Below are positions 63,655 to 64,000 of a stretch of DNA of 64,000 nucleotides, piece by piece. Within the stretch, counting starts at the first letter, position 1; every line of letters begins with the position of its first letter. A program made the position numbers and the translations under genes. The DNA is from Chionoecetes opilio (Eukaryota > Arthropoda > Malacostraca > Decapoda > Majidae): positions 92,001 to 156,000 of the forward strand of contig JACEEZ010019773.1 in assembly GCA_016584305.1 (NCBI GenBank). The letters run 5' to 3'. Under the pieces are notes generated by a model. It searched no databases. It saw only the letters and a list, made by a program, of their open reading frames with translations, and was not told where the DNA came from.

Positions 63655-64000
63655 TAGTGTTGCCAGGTCGTGGACTGCCATGTCGCCAGTTCCCGCTTCG
63701 AAATTCGCCCAAATCCGCCGATCGAAATCCTCTCCCAGCCAAAAGTATCCGCCAAATTATGTGAAGGCACACATGTTGACTATACACACTCAAAAAAAAA
63801 AAAAAACGAGAGAGATTGAGAGAGAGGGTGGGGGGGCGAAGAGGAGACTGGTGACCTCAGGTCACGTTCGAGGATAAGGAAGGATGTGTGAAGGGGTATG
63901 AACTGTGTGGTGTCCCTCAGGGAGTACTGGAAGTCGAAGAATTTGTCTGAGAGAAAAAGAGACTTCTACTTAGAGAGAGAGAGATTTTAGTAGCTTAAAT
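63655..64000. other. Unassigned end of window
   Basis: A-rich tract at 63793-63806 followed by GA-rich sequence (GAGAGA runs near 63810-63830 and 63976-63990). No gene recognised. Confidence 0.5.

Overview
This is a eukaryotic, intron-containing and repeat-saturated genomic window, most likely from a decapod crustacean (inference). The support is: one host gene with a 12.5 kb intron; abundant microsatellites; a tandem repeat built on TTAGG, the arthropod telomere word; a Jockey-type LINE whose reverse transcriptase resembles the young LINEs I associate with crabs and shrimps; and very many Tigger/pogo, hAT, piggyBac, Harbinger and Helitron elements. There is no operon structure, no CRISPR array and no prokaryotic gene. 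No stand-alone RNA gene is supported; the one tRNA-like sequence is a SINE head.

Host gene: the + strand carries part of a TATDN2-like TatD-family nuclease. A long disordered N-terminal exon (1994-3853, probably with a 111 bp micro-intron at 2006-2116) is joined across a 12.5 kb intron to a 67-codon exon (16397-16597) with the metal-binding start of the TatD domain (FIDTHCHLD). All junctions are phase 0. I recognise no later TatD exon, so the gene either continues beyond the window or is cut short.

Layout: 1-1993, short repeats; 1994-16597, TATDN2-like gene with an intron full of Tigger-type MITEs, a hAT, a SINE and a Helitron; 17883-35305, one LTR retrotransposon with matching 5 bp target duplications, inflated about fourfold by nested insertions; 36900-47660, a CR1-like LINE holding a piggyBac-like element (which holds a Jockey-like LINE), an RTE-like LINE and two tRNA-type SINEs; 47660-55650, a second degenerate CR1-like LINE holding a Tigger-type element and a hAT (which holds a MITE, which holds a Helitron); 55973-60946, an element with about 660 bp terminal inverted repeats and a broken minus-strand gene for a FEN1/XPG-like nuclease with a Cys-rich tail; 60950-64000, more MITEs and SINE fragments.

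How parts interact: precise ends and target duplications let the insertions be ordered. At least ten Tigger-type families share a terminal framework (CA, five bases, then a CC-rich core, always flanked by TA) but differ in a short word repeated inside each end. Both Helitrons are inserted A^T into copies of the same MITE. The long-TIR element with a nuclease-like gene is the best candidate for something undescribed. No database search was possible; family names rest on motifs, ends and target duplications.
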